Below, one piece after another: positions 13,801 through 27,575 of a stretch of 64,000 bases of DNA (the stretch's first letter is position 1; each line of letters begins with the position of its first letter). The position numbers and the translations under genes are program-made. Source of the stretch: Leptasterias polaris. Lineage: Eukaryota; Echinodermata; Asteroidea; Forcipulatida; Asteriidae. The DNA lies in assembly GCA_037783415.1 (NCBI GenBank), contig JAZGTN010000121.1, positions 1-64,000 on the forward strand. Reading direction: 5' to 3'. A model generated the notes under the pieces. It worked only from the letters and a program-made list of their open reading frames with translations. It made no database searches and was not told where the DNA came from.

Positions 13801-16800
13801 GGTATTGTGGGCGTATGAAGATGGGCGCCTGCTGGCCCTCACATGTCTGATTTTCGAGTTTTGGGAGTATTCTGGGGGAAGAATCAGGTAACAAAATGTT
13901 GTCTCTCTGGCATGCTGTGATCAGGAGTTTATGTCAACCGGTGAGATGTTTACTTTATTTCAGAGTCTCAACTTGTTCCGCAGGCACTATTTCTTGCCTT
14001 TTTAAATCTTTCATTTTCTTTGGGTAGGGGTGTCTCTCTGGCCGCTAGCGCCGTCTAAAAAATGACTCTCCGCCCCAAGAATTCGGGCACATGACCCCTT
14101 GAAGGTTGACCTAGCGAGGGGTGTAAAATTTGTGCCAATCCAAAAATGTATGTCAAGTTGATTTGTGCGTACTGTACTTTGAATTTTGCTTGAAAACTTC
14201 TCATTTTCTTTGGGTAGGGGGTGACTCTCTGGCTGCTATCGCGGTCTAGAAATGGTCTCTCCGCCCCAAAGAATTCGGTCACATGACCCCTAGAACTTGA
14301 CCTTCGAGGTGTGTAAATTTTGGTGGCAAATATCAAAAAATGAGTGTCATGTTGATTTGACCGTGCTTACTTTGAATTTGTTTTAATATTAGCTCGTTGC
14401 CATCTGAAGTCGCTATTGCGTCGACTCGGGATGGTCCCCGCTCGCTGGTATTTTGCGTATGAAGATGGCGCCTGCTGGCCCTCACATTCTGGATTTTTCG
14501 ATTTGGGAGTATTCAGGAAGAATCAGGTAACAAAATTTGTCTCTCTGGCATGCTGTGATCAGGAGTTATGTTGCAACCGATGATTTAACTTTATTTCAGG
14601 GTCCTCACGTTTTGTTCCGCAGGCACTATTTATTGGCCTTTTTTAATATTTTCAGTTTGTCTTTGGGGTAGGGTGACTCTCTGGCCGCTAGCGCCGTCTA
14701 GAAATGTGCCTCTCGCCCTAGACATTCGTCACATGACCACTTGAACTTGTACCTTCGAGTGTGTATAATTTGTGCCAAGTTCCAAAAATGATGTCAGTTG
14801 GATGTTGAGCGTACGTACTTTGAATTTGCTTGAAAACTTCTCATTTTCTTGGGTAGGGGGTGACTCTCTGGCCGCTAGCCGCGAGGTCTAGAAATGTCTC
14901 TCCCGCCTCATGAATTCGGTCACATGACCCCTAGAACTAGACCTTCGAGTGGTGTAAATTTGTGCCAATCCAAAAATGATGTCATGTTGATGTTGGACCG
15001 TGCATACTTTGTGAATTTGTTTTAAAATAGCTCGTTCAACTGAGAGTCGCTATTGCGTCGACTTCGGATGGTCCCCGCTCGCTGGTTAAGTTGCGGTATG
15101 AAGAGGTGGGCCTGCTGGCCCTCACATTCTGATTTTCGGAGTTGGGAGTATTCAGGGAAGAATCAGGTAACAAAATTTGTCTCTCTGGCATGCTGTGATC
15201 AGGAGTTATTGGTCAACCGTAGATTTAACTTTTTTTCAGGGTCCTCAACGTTTTCCGCCAGGCACTATTTATTGGCCTTTTTTAAATTTTCATTTGTCTT
15301 GGGTGAGTGGTGACCTCGCTTGGCCGCTAGCGCCGAGTCTAGAAATATCTCTCCGCCCCAAGAATTCGGTCACATGACCCCTTGAACTTGAGCCTACGAG
15401 TGGTGTAAAATTGTGCCAATCCAGAAAATGATGTCAGGTTGATTTGGGTGCGTACTTACTTGAATTTTGCTTGAAAACTTCTCATTGTTCTTGGGTAGGG
15501 GGTGACTCTCTGGCCGCTAGCGCCGTCCTAGAAATGTCTCTCCGCCCCCTAGAATTCGCCACTTGACCCCTAGAACTTGACCTTCGAGTGGTGTAAAGTT
15601 TTGTGCCAATCAAAAATGATTTCGGGGGTTGATTTGAGGCGTACTTACTTTGAATTTGCTTGGAAAACTTCTCATTTTCTTTGGGTAGTGTGACTCTCTG
15701 GCCGCTAGCGCGGTCTAGATATGGCTCTCCGCCCAAGAATGTCGGTCACAGGAACCTTAGAACTTGACCTTCGAGGTGGGTGTAAAGTTTGTGCCAATCC
15801 AAAAATGATGTCATGTTGATTGACCGTGCTTACTTTGAATTTGGTTTTAAAATACTCGTTCAATCTGAAGGTCGCTATTGCGTCGACTTCGGATGTCCCC
15901 GCTCGCTGGTAATTTGCTGTATGAAGATGGCGCCCTGCTGGCCCTCACATTCTGATTTTCGGATTTGGGAGTATTCAGGGATAGAATCAGGGGGTAACAA
16001 AAGTTGTCTCTCTGGCATGCTGTGATCAGGAGTTATTGTCAACCGTAGTTTAACTTTATTCAGGGGTCTCAACAGTTTCCGCAGGCACATGTTCTTTGAC
16101 GTTTTTAAAACTTTCATTTTCTTTGGGTATGGGTTGACTCTCTGGCCGCTATCGCCGTCTAGAAATGTCTCTCCGCCCTAGAATTCGGCCACATGACCCT
16201 AGAACTTGTCCTTCGATTGGTGTAAATTGGTGTGCCAATCCGAAAAATGATGTCATGTTGATTTGACCGTGCCTTACTTTGAATTTTGTTTTAAAAATTA
16301 GCTCGTTCAACTGAAGGTCGGCTATTGCGTCGACTCGTGATGGTCCCCGCTCGCTGGTAATTGGCGGTATGAAGATGGCGCCTGCTGCCCTCACATTCTG
16401 ATTGTTCGGATTGAGCGAGGAGTATTCAGGGAAGAATCAGGTAGACTAAAGTTGTCTCTCTGGCATGCTGTGATCAGAGTTATTGTCAACCGTAGATTTA
16501 ACTTTATTTCAGGTCTCAACGTTTCCGCAGGCACTATTTCTTAGCCTTTTTAAAACTTCATTGTCTTTGGGTAGGGGGTACTCACTGCCACTTTAGCGCC
16601 GGCTAGAAATGTCTCTCCGCCCTCTAAGAATTCGGCCACATGACCCCTTGAACTGTGTACCTACGAGGGTGGTGTAAAATTTGTGCCAAGTCCATAAAAT
16701 GATGTCAGGTGAGATTTGTGCGTACTTACTTTGATTTTGCTTGAAAAACTTCTCATTTTCTTTGGGTAGGGGTGACTCTCTGGCCGCTAGCGCGGTCTAG

Positions 16801-19800
16801 AAATGTCTCTCCGCCCCAAGAATTCGGGTCACATGAGCCCCTAGAACTTGACCTTCGAGTGGTGTAAATTTGTGTGCCAATCAAAAATGATGTCTTGTTG
16901 ATTTGACCGTGCTGTACTTTGAATTTGGTTTAAAAAATAGCTCGTTCAACTGAAGTCGCTAGTTGCGTCGACTTCGGTTGTCCCCGGCTCGCGGGTAATT
17001 TGCGGTATGAAGATGGCGCCTGCTGGCCCTCACTATCTGATTTTCGGATTTGGGAGTATTCAGGGGAAGAATCAGGTAACAAAAAGTTGTCTCTCTGGCA
17101 TGCTGTATCATGGAGTTATTGTCAACCGTAGATTTTAACTTTATTTCAGGTCTCAACGTTTTCCGCAGGCACTATTTCTTAGCCTTTTTTAAAAACTTTC
17201 ATTTTCTTTGGGTAGGGGGTGACTCACTGGCCACTAGCGCCGTCTAGAAATGTCTCTCCGCCTCAAGAATTCGGCCACATGACCCCTTGAACTTGGACCT
17301 ACGAGTGGTGTAAAATTTGGTGGGCCAATCCAATAATGATGTGCAGGGTTGATTTGAGCGTACTTTCTTGTGAAGTTGCTTGAAAACTTCTCATTTTCTT
17401 TGGGTAGGGGTGACTCTCTGGCCGCTAGCGCGGTCTAGAAATGTCTCTCCGCCCCAAGAATTCGGGTCACATGACCCCTAGAACTTGACCTTCGAGTGGT
17501 GTAAATTTTGTGTGCCAATCCAAAAATGATGGTCATGTTGATTTGACCGTGCTTACTTTGAATTTGTTTTAAAATAGCTCGTTCAACTGAAGTCGCTATT
17601 GCGTCGACTTCGGATGTCCCCGCTCGCTGGTAATTTGCGGTATGAAGATGGCGCCTGCTGGCCCTCACATTCTGATTTTCGGATTGGGAGTATTCAGGGA
17701 GAGAATCAGGTAACAAAAGTTGTCTCTCTGGCATGCTGTGATCAGAGTTATTGTCAACCGTAGAGTTAACTTTATTTCAGGGTCTCAGACGTTTTCCGCG
17801 GTTGCACTATTTATTGGCCTTTTTTAAATTTTCATTTTCTTGGTAGGGGTGACTCTCTGGCCGCTAGCGCCGGTCTAGAAATGTCTCTCCGCCCCAAGAA
17901 TTCGGGTCACATGACTCCCGTGAACTGACTCGTACGAGTGGGTGTAAAATTTGTGCCAATCACAAAAATGATGTCAGGTTGATTTGAGCGTACTTACTTT
18001 GAATTTTGCTTGAAAACTTCTCATTTCTTTGGGTAGGGTGTGACTCTCTGGCCGATAGCGCGGGTCTAGAAAATGTCTCTCCGCCCCATGAATTCGTTCA
18101 CATGACCCCTAGAACTAGACCTTCGAGTGGTGTAAATTTGTTGCCAATCCAAAAATGATGTGTCATGTTGATTTGACCGTGCATACTTGAATTTGTTTAA
18201 AATAGCTTCGTTTCAACTTGAAGTCGCTATTGCGTCGACTTCGGATGGTCCCCGCTCGCTGGTAATTTGCGGTATAAGATGGTGCCTGCTGGCCCTCACA
18301 TTCTGATTTTCGGATTTGGGAGTTATTCAGGAAGAATCAGGTAACAAAATTTGTCTCTCTGGCATGCTGTGATCAGGAGTTATTGTCAACCGTAGATTTA
18401 ACTTTATTCAGGGTCTCAACGTTTTCCGCAGGCACTATTTATTGGCCTTTTTTAATTTTCATTGTCTTTGGGTAGTGGTGACGTCTGCTGGCCGCTAGGC
18501 GGCCGGTCTAGAAATATCTCTCCGCCCCAAGAATTCGTCAGCATGACCCCTTTAACTTGACCTACGAGTGGTTGGTAAAATTTGTGCCAATCCAAAAATG
18601 ATGTCAGTTTGATGTTGAGCGGGTACTTACTTGTGAATTTGCTTGAAACTTCTCATTTTCTTTGTAGGGGGTGACTCTCTGGCCGCTAGCGCCGTCTAGA
18701 AATGTCGTCTCCGCCCCAAGAATTCGGCCACATGACCCCTAGAACTTGACATTCGTGTGGTGTAGAATTTTGTGCCAGATCCAAAAATGTCGGTTGATTT
18801 GAGCGTAGCTTAACGTTTGAATTTGCTTGAAAACTTCTCATTTTCTTTGGGTAGTGGTGACTCTCTGGCCGCTAGCGCGGTCTAGAAATGTCTCTCCGCC
18901 CCAGAGAATTCGGTCACATGACCCCTAGAACTTGACCTTCGAGGTGGTGTAAATTTGTGCCAATCCAAAAATGATGTCATTGTTGATTTGACCGTGGCTT
19001 ACTTTGAATTTGTTTTAATATAGCTCGTTCAACTGAAGTCGCTATTGCGTCGTACTTCGATGGGGTCCCCGCTCGCTGGGTAATTTGCTGTATGAGATGG
19101 CCCTGCTGCCCTCACATTCTGATTTTCGGATTTGGGAGTATTGCAGGGGAAGAATCAGTAACAAAAGTTGTCTCTCTGGCATGCTGTGATCAGGAGTTAT
19201 TGTCAACCGTAGAGTTAACTTTATTTCAGGGTCTCAACATTTTCCGCAGGCACAATTTCTTAGCCTTTTTTAAAACTTTCATTTTCTTTGGTATGGTGAC
19301 TCTCTGGGCCGCTATCGCCGTCTAGAAATGTCTCTCCGCCCCAAGAATTCGGCCACATGACCCCTAGAACTGGACCTTCGAGGTGGGTGTAAATTGTGTG
19401 CCAATCCAAAAATTGATGTCATGTTGATTTGACCGTGCTTACTTGTGAATTGTGTTTAAAAATAGCTCGTTCAACTGAGAGTCGGCTATTGCGTCGACTT
19501 CGGGATGGTCCCCGCTCGCTGGTAATTGTGCGGTATGAAAGATGGCGCCTGCTGGCCCTCACATTCTGATTTTCGGATTTGGGGAGTATTCAGGGAAGAA
19601 TCAGTAACTAAATTTGTCTCTCCTGGCATGCTGTGATCAGGAGTTATTGTCAACCGTAGATTTAAGCTTTATTTCAGGGTCTCAACGTTTTCCGCAGGCA
19701 CTATTTCTTAGCCTTTTTTAAAACTTTCATTTTCTTTGGGTATGGGGTGACTCACTGGCCACTAGCGCCGTCTAGAAATGTCTCTCCGCCTCAAGAATTC

Positions 19801-22800
19801 GGGCACATGACCCCTTGAACTTGACCTACGAGTGTGTAAAATTTGTGCCAATCCAAAAATGTAGTGTCAGGTTGATTTGAGCGTACTTACTTTGAATTGC
19901 TTGAAAACTTCTCATTTTCTTTGGGTAGGGGTGACTCTCTGGCCGCTAGGCGCGGTCTAGAAATGTCTCCTCCGCCCCAAGAATTCGGGTCACATGACCC
20001 CTAGAACTGGACCTTCGAGTGGTGTAAATTGTGTGTGCCAATCCAAAAATGATGTCATGTTGTTTTGACCGTGCTTACTTTGAATTTGTTTAAAAATACT
20101 CGTTCAACTGAAGTCGCTAGTGCGTCGACTTCGGATGGTCCCCGCTCGCTGTAATTTGCGGTATGAAGTTGGCGCCTGCTGGCCCTCACATTCTGATTTT
20201 CGGATTTGGGAGTATTCAGGGAAGATCAGGTAACAAAAGTTGGTCTCTCTGGCATGTCTGTGATCAGGAGTTATTGTCAACCGTAGATTTAACTTTATTT
20301 CAGGGTCTCAACGTTTCCGCAGGCACTATTTCTTAGCCTTTTTAAAACTTTCATTTTCTTTGGGGTAGGTGTCTCACTGGCCACTAGCGCCGTCTAGAAT
20401 GTCTCGCCGCCTCATAGAATTCGCCACATGACCCCTTGAACTTGTCCTATCGTGGTGTATTAATTTGTGCCAATCCAAAGTATGATGTCAGGTGTGAGTT
20501 GTGACGTACTTACTGTTGGAATTGCTTGAAAACTTCTCATTTTCCTTTGGTATGGGTGACTCTCTGGCCGCTAGCGCGGTCTAGAAATTGTCTCTCCGCC
20601 CCAAGATTCGGTCACATGACCCCTAGAACTTACCTTCGAGTGGTGTAAATTTTTGTGCCAATCCAAAAATGATGTCTAGTTGAGTTGACCGTGCTTACTT
20701 TGAATTGTTTTAAAATAGCTCGTTCAACTGAAGTCGCTAGTTGCGTCGACTTCGGGATGGTCCCCGCTCGCTGTAAGTTTGCGGGTATGAAGATGGCGCC
20801 TGCTGGCCCTCACATGTCTGATTTCGGGATTTGGGAGTATTCAGGGAAGAATCAGGGTAACAAAAGTTGTCTCTCTGGCATGCTGTGATCAGAGTTATTG
20901 GTCAACCGTAGATTTAACTTTATTTCAGGGTCGTCAACGTTTCCCGCAGGCACTATTTCGTAGCCTTTTTAAAACTTTCATTTTCTGTTGGGGTAGGGGT
21001 GACTCACTGGGCCACTAGCGCCGTCTAGAAATGTCTCTGCCCGCTCAAGAATTCGGCCACATGACCCCTTGAACTTGACTACGAGTGTGTAAATTTGTGC
21101 CAATCCATAAATGGATGTCAGGTTGATTTGAGCGTACTTACTTTGAATTGTGCTTGAAAACTTCTCATTTTCTTGGGGTAGGGGTGACTCTCTGGCCGCT
21201 AGCGCGTCTAGAAAGTATCTCTCCGCCTCAAGAATTCGGTCACATGACCCCTAGAACTTGACCTTCGAGTGGTGTAAATTTTGTGCCTAATCCAAATAAT
21301 GACGTCTTGTTGATTGTGACCGTGCTTGACTTTGGAATTTGTTTAAAATAGCTCGTTCAACTGAAGTCGCTATTGCGTCGACTTCGGATGGTCCCCGCTC
21401 GCTGGTAATTTGCGGGTAGTAGAAGATGCGCCTGCTGGCCCTCACATTCTGATTTTCGGATTGGGACTATTCAGGGGAAGAATCAGGTAACAAAATTTGT
21501 CTCTCTGTGCATGCTGTATCAGGAGTTATTGTCAACCGTAGATTTAACTTTATTTCAGGGGCTCAACGTTGTTTCCGGCAGGCACTATTTCTTAGTCCTT
21601 TTTTTAAAACTTTCATTTTCTTTGGTAGGGTGACTCACTGGCCACTAGCGCCGTCTAGGTAATGTCTCTCCGCCCAAGAATTCGGCCACATGACCCTTGA
21701 ACTTGATCCTACGAGTGTGTGTAAAATTTGTGCAAATCCAAAAATTGATGTCAGGTTGATTTGTGCGTACTTACTTGAATTTGCTTGAAAACTTCTCATT
21801 TTCGTTTGGGTAGGGGTGACTCTCTGCCCGCTAGCGCGGTCCTAGATATGTCTCTCCGCCCAAAGAATTCGTCACATGACCCTACAGACTTGACCTTCGA
21901 GGTGGTGTAAAATTTGTGCCAAGTCCAAAAATGAGGTCATGTTGAGTTTGTACCGTGCTTACTTTGAATTTGTATAAAAATAGCTCGTTCAACTGAAGTC
22001 GCTATTGCGTCGACTTCGATGGTCCCCGCTCGCTGGTAATTGTGCGGTATGAAGATGGCGCCTGCTGGCCCTCACATTCTGATTTTCGGATTTGGGAGTA
22101 TTCAGGAAGAATCAGGTAACAAATTGTTCTCTCTGGCATGCTGTGATCAGGAGTTATTGTCAACCGTAGATTTAACTTTATTCAGGGTCTCAACGTGTTC
22201 CGCAGCACTATTTCTTAGCCTTTTTTAAAACTTTCATTTTCTTTGGGGTAGGGGTGAGCTCACTGGCCACTAGCGCCGGCTAGAAAATGTCTCTCCGCCT
22301 GCAAGAATTCGGCCACATGACCCCTTGAACGTGACCTACGAGTGGTGTAAAATTTGTGCCAATCCGAAAATGATGTGCAGGTTGATTTGGAGGCGTGTGA
22401 CTTACTTTGAATTTGCTTGAAAACTTCGCATGTTGTCTTGTGGGGTAGGGGGGGACTCTCTGGCCGCTAGCGTGCGGTCTAGAAATATCTCTCCGCCTCA
22501 ATAGATTCGGTCACATGACCCCTAGAACTTGACCTTCGAGTGGTGTAAATTTGTGGCCAATCTCAAAAACGATGTCATGTGGATGTTGACCGTGCTTACT
22601 TTGAATTGTTTTAAAATAGCTCGTTCAATCTGAAGTCGCTTATTGCGTCGACTTCGGAGTGTCCCAGCTCGATGGTAATTTGCGGTATGAAGATGGCCCC
22701 TGCTGGGCCCTCACATTCTGATTTTCGGATTTGGGACTATTCAGGGAAGTATCAGGTACAAAGATTTGTCTCTCTGCATGCTGTGATTCATGAGTTATTG

Positions 22801-25800
22801 GTCAACCGTAGATTTTAACTTTATTTCAGATGTCTCACGTTTTCCGCAGGCACTATGTCTTGCCTTTTTAAAACTTGAATTTTCTTGGGTAGGCGTGACT
22901 CTCTGGCCGCTAGCGCCGTCTAGAAATATCTCTCCGCCCCAGAATGTCGGGTCACTATGACCCCTTGAACTTGACCTACGAGTGGGGTGTAAAATTTGTG
23001 CCAATCCCAAGATTATGATGTCAGGGTTGATTTGAGCGTACTTACTTTGAATTTGCTTGAAAACTTCTCATTTTCTTGGGTAGGGTGACTCTCTGGCCGC
23101 TAGCGCTGTCTAGAAATGTCTCTCCGCCCCAGGAAATTCGGTCACATGACCACCTAGTACGTGACCTTCGAGTGGTGTAAATTTGTGGCCAATCCAAAAA
23201 TGATGTCATGTTGGATTTGACCGTGCTTACTTTGAATTTGTTTTAAAATAGCTCGTTCAACTGAAGTCGCTGATTGCGTCGACTTCGATGGTCTCACCCG
23301 CTCGCTGGTAATTTGCGTAGAAGAATGGCGCCTGCTGGCCCCCACATTCTGATTTTCGGATTTGGGAGTATTCAGGGAGAGAATCAGGTAACATAAAGTT
23401 GTCTCTCTGGAATGCTGGGTGATCAGGAGTTAGTTGTCAACCGTATATTTAGACTTTATTTCAGGGTCTCAACGTTTTCCGCAGGCACTATTTCTTAGCC
23501 TTTTTTAAAACTTTCATTTTCTTGGGTATGGTGACTCTCTGGCCGCTAGCGCCGTCTAGAAATGTTTCTCCGCCCCAAGAATTCGGCCACATGACCCTAG
23601 ACTGTGGACCGTCGAGGTGGGGTGTAAATTGTGTGCCAATCCAAAAATGATTCAGGTTTGATTGACCGGTGCTTACTTTTGAATTTGTGTTTAAAATAAT
23701 CGTTCATCTGAAGTCGCTATTGCGTCGACTTCGATGGTCCCCGCTCGCTGGGTAATTTGCGGTATGAAGATGGCGCCTGGCTGGCCCTCACATTCTGATT
23801 TTCGGGATTTGGAGGTATTCAGGGAAGAATCAGGTAACATAAATTTGTCATCTCTGGCATGCTGTGATCATGTTATTGTCAACCGTAGATTTAACTGTTA
23901 GTTCAGGGTCCTCAACGTTTTCCGGCAGGCACTATTTCTTAGCCTTTTTTAAAACTTTCATTTTCTTTGGGGTAGGGTGACTCACTGGCCTCTAGCGCCG
24001 TCTAGAATTGCTCTCCGCCCCAAGAAGTCGGCCACATACCCCTGTGAACTTGACCTACGAGTGTGGTAAATTGGTGCCAATCATATATGATGTCTAGGTT
24101 TGATTGTGAGCGTACTTACTTTGAATGTGCTTGAAAACTTCTCATTTCTTTGGGTAGGGGTGACTCTCTGGCCGCTAGCGCGGTCTAGAAATGTCTCTCC
24201 GCCCAAAGAATTCGGTCACTTGACGCCCTACAACTTGACCTTCGAGTGGTGGTAAAATTTGTGCCAATCCAAAAATGATGTCATGTTGATGTTGACCGTG
24301 CTGTACTTTGAATTTGTTTAAAATAGTCTCGTTCAACTGAAGTCGCTATTGCGTCGACTTCGGATGGTCCCCGCTCGCTGGTAATTTGCGGTATGAAGAT
24401 GGCGCCTCTGGCCCTCACATTCTGATTTTCGGATTTGGGAGTATTCGAGGGAAGAATCAGGTAAACAAAAGGTTGTCTCTCTGGCATGCTGTGATCAGGA
24501 GTTATTGTCTACCGTAGATTTAACTTTATTTCAGGGGTCCTCAACGTTTGTCCGCAGGCACTTATTTTCTTAGCCTTTTTTAAAACTTTCATTTTCTTTG
24601 GGTATGGTTGACTCTCTGGCCGCTAGCGCCGTCTAGAATGTCTCTCCGCCCCAGAATTCGCCACATGACCCCTACAACTTGACCTTCGATGTGTGTAAAT
24701 TGTGTGCCAATCCAAAAATGATGTCATGTGAGTGGTGACGGCTTACTTTGAATTTGGTTTAAAAGTAGCTCGGTTCAACTGAAGTCGCTATTGCGTCGAC
24801 TTCGGATGGTCCCCGCTCGCTGGTAATTTGCGGTATGAAGATAGCGCCTGCTGCTCTCACATTCTGATTTTCGGATTGGGGAGTATTCAGTGAAGAATCA
24901 GGTAACAAAAATTTGTCTCTCTGGCAGCTGTGATCAGGAGTTATTGTCAACCGTAAGAGTTAACTTTATTTCAGGGTCTCAACGTTTTCCGCAGGCACTA
25001 TTTCGTTAGCCTGTTTTAATAACTTTCATTTTCTTTGGGTAGGGGTGACACACTGGCCACTAGCGCCGTCTAGGAAAGTGGTCTCTCTCGCCCCAAGATT
25101 CGCCACATGACCCCTGTGAACTTGACCTACGAGTGGTGTAAAATTTGTGCCAATCCAAAAAATGATGTCAGGTTGATTTGAGCGTACTTACTTTGAATTT
25201 GGCTTGAAAACTTCTCATTTTCTTTGGTAGGGGTGACTCTCTGCCGCTAGCGCGGTCTAGAAATGTCTCTCCGACCCAGAATTTCGGTCACATGACCCTA
25301 GAACTTGACCTTCGAGTGGTGTGTAAATTTTGTGCCAATCCAAAAAATGATGTCATGTTGATTTGACCGTGCTTACTTTGAATTTGTTTTAAAATAGCTC
25401 GTTCAACTGAAGTCGCTATTGCGTCGACTTCGGATGTTCCCACTCGCTGGTATATTGGGCGGTATGAAGATGGCGCCTGCTGGCCCTCACATTCTGATGT
25501 TCGGAGTTGGGAGTATTCAGGGAAGATCAGGTAACAAAAGTTTGTCTCTCTGGCTTGGCTGTGATCAGGAGTTTATTGTCAACCTTAGACTTAACTTTAT
25601 TTCAGGGTTCTCATCGTTTCCGCAGGCACTATTTCTTAGCCTTTTTAAAACTTCATTTTCTTTGGGTTATGTGGTGACTCTCTGGACGCTAGCGCCGTCT
25701 AGAAATGTCTCTCCGCCCCAAGAATTCGGCCACATGACCCCTAGAACTTGACCTTCGATTGGGTGTAAATGTGTGCCAATCCAAAAATGATGTCATGTTG

Positions 25801-27528
25801 ATTTGGAGCCGTGCTTACTTTGAATTTGTTTTAAATAGAGCTCGTTCAACTGAGAGTCGCTATGCGTCGACTTCGGATGGTCCCCGCTCGCTGTATGATT
25901 TGGCAGATATGATGATGGCGCCTGCTGGCCCTCACAGTTCTGATTTTCAGATTTGGGAGTATTCAGGGCAGAATCAGGTAACAAAATTTGTCTCTCTGGC
26001 ATGCTGGTGATCAGGAGTTTTTGTCATCCGTAGATTTAACTTTATTTCAGGGTCTCAACGTTTTCCAGCAGGCACTAGTTTCTGTAGCCTTTTTAAAACT
26101 TTGCATTTTCTTTGGGTAGGGGTGACTCTCTGGCCGCTAGCGCCGTCTAGAAATGTCTCTCGCGCCCCAAAGGATTCGGCCGACATTGACCCCGTGAACG
26201 TGACCTACGAGGTGTGTAAAATTTGTGCCAATCCAAAAATGATGTCAGTGTGATTGGAGCGTACTTACTTGAATTGTGCTTGAAAACTTATCATTTCTTT
26301 GGGTAGGGGGTGACTCTCTGGCCACTAGCGCCGTCTAGAAATGGCTCTGCGCTCCAATAATTCGGCCACATGACTCCCTAGAACGTGTCCTTCGAGTGGG
26401 TGTAAATTTTGTACCAATCCAAAAATTGATGTCATGTTGAGTTTGACCGTGCTTACTTGTATTTGTTTTAGAAATAGCTCGTTCAACTGAAGTCGCTATG
26501 CGTCGACTTCGAGTGGTCCCCGCTCGCTGGTAGATTTGCAATATGAAGATGAGCGCCTGCTGGCCCTCGCATTCTGATTTTCAGGAGTTGGAGTATTCTG
26601 GGCAGAATCAGGTAACAAAGATTTGTCTCTCTGGCTTGCTGTGATCAGGAGTTATTGTCAACCGTAGAGGTTTAACTTTATTCAGGGTATCAACGTTTTC
26701 CGCAGGCTCTTATTTCTTAGCCTTTTTTAAAACTTTCATTTTCTTGGGTAGGGGTGGTCTCTCTGCCGCTAGCGCCGTCTAGAAATGTCTCTCCGCCCCA
26801 AAAATTCGGCCACATGACCCAGTGAACGTGACCTACGAGTGGTGTAAAATTTGTGCCAATCCAAAAATGATGTCAGGTTTGATTGTGAGCGTACTTACTT
26901 TGAATTTGCTTGAAAACTTATCATTTTCTTTGGGTAGGGGGTGACTGTCTGGCCGCTAGCGCCGTCTAGAAATGCTCTTGCGCCCCAAGAATTCGGCCTC
27001 AGTGACACCTAGAACTGTGACCTGCGAGGGGGTGTATATTGGTGTGCCAATGCCAATAAATGATGGTCATGTTGATTTGATCCGGGAGTGTCTTTGATTG
27101 TTGTTTTAAATAGTAGCTCGTTCAACTGAAGTCGCTATTGCGTCGAATTCGGATGGTCCCCGCTCGCTGGTAATTTGCAATTATGAAGTTGGCGCCTGCT
27201 GGCCCTCACATTCTGATGTTTTCAATTGTTGGAGTGTTCATGGCAGATTCAGGTGAACAAAATTGTGTCTCTCTGGCTTCTGGTGACGAGGGAGTTATTG
27301 TCTACCGTAGAGTTGTACTTGTATTTCAGGTGTCTCAACGTTTTCCGCAGGCACTAGTTTCTTAGGCCTTTTTTAAAACTTTCATTTCTTTTGGGTAGGG
27401 GTGACTCTCTGTCCGCTAGCGCCGTCGTAGAGAATATCTCTCCGCCCAGAGGAATTCGGCACATGACCCCTTTGATACTTGAACTACGAGTGGTGTAAAT
27501 TGTGCCAATCAAAAATGATGTCATGTGT
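13801..27528 (-). repeat. Inner left arm: inverted copy of 27,576-41,000
   Basis: These are reverse-orientation satellite units, cleaner than the rest of the left arm but still with scattered insertions. Spacings from the adapter outwards are about 640, 630, 445, 630, 440, 625, 450, 630, 640, 630, 630, 625, 625, 445, 820, 630, 635, 640, 450, 810, 650 and 645. The right arm gives 621, 621, 437, 621, 437, 621, 437, then six of 621, then 437, 801, three of 621, 437, 805, 621 and 621. Private variants are mirrored, for example CTTAGACTTAAC at 25,584-25,595 against GTTAAGTCTAAG at 29,471-29,482. No gene is visible. Confidence 0.95.
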
Positions 27529-27575
27529 ATCTCTTCTCAACATACAACATCCGGAGGAGGTGGAAAAGATGAGAT
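27529..27575 (+). other. Unremoved PacBio SMRTbell hairpin adapter (non-biological)
   Basis: These 47 bases match nothing in the satellite. They follow, in order, the 45-nt SMRTbell adapter as I recall it: an ATCTCT start, a CTCAACA/ACAACA stretch, the diagnostic GGAGGAGG, then GGAAAAGA, and a GAGAT end complementary to the start. By eye there are about six or seven small differences, mostly inserted bases, which is typical of raw single-pass PacBio error and could explain why adapter trimming missed it. The flanking satellite is the same sequence on both sides, in opposite orientation, meeting the adapter within one or two bases. That is the geometry of a polymerase going round the hairpin and reading the second strand. 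Confidence 0.97.

Noticed and set aside
1..27528. Many short open frames of 60-150 codons on both strands of the left arm
   Set aside because: They are frames of the same satellite shifted by insertion errors. The mirrored clean right arm does not keep them.
27529..27575. A natural spacer or hairpin element between inverted arrays
   Set aside because: Its motifs and order are those of the SMRTbell adapter, and both arms abut it at the same satellite base.
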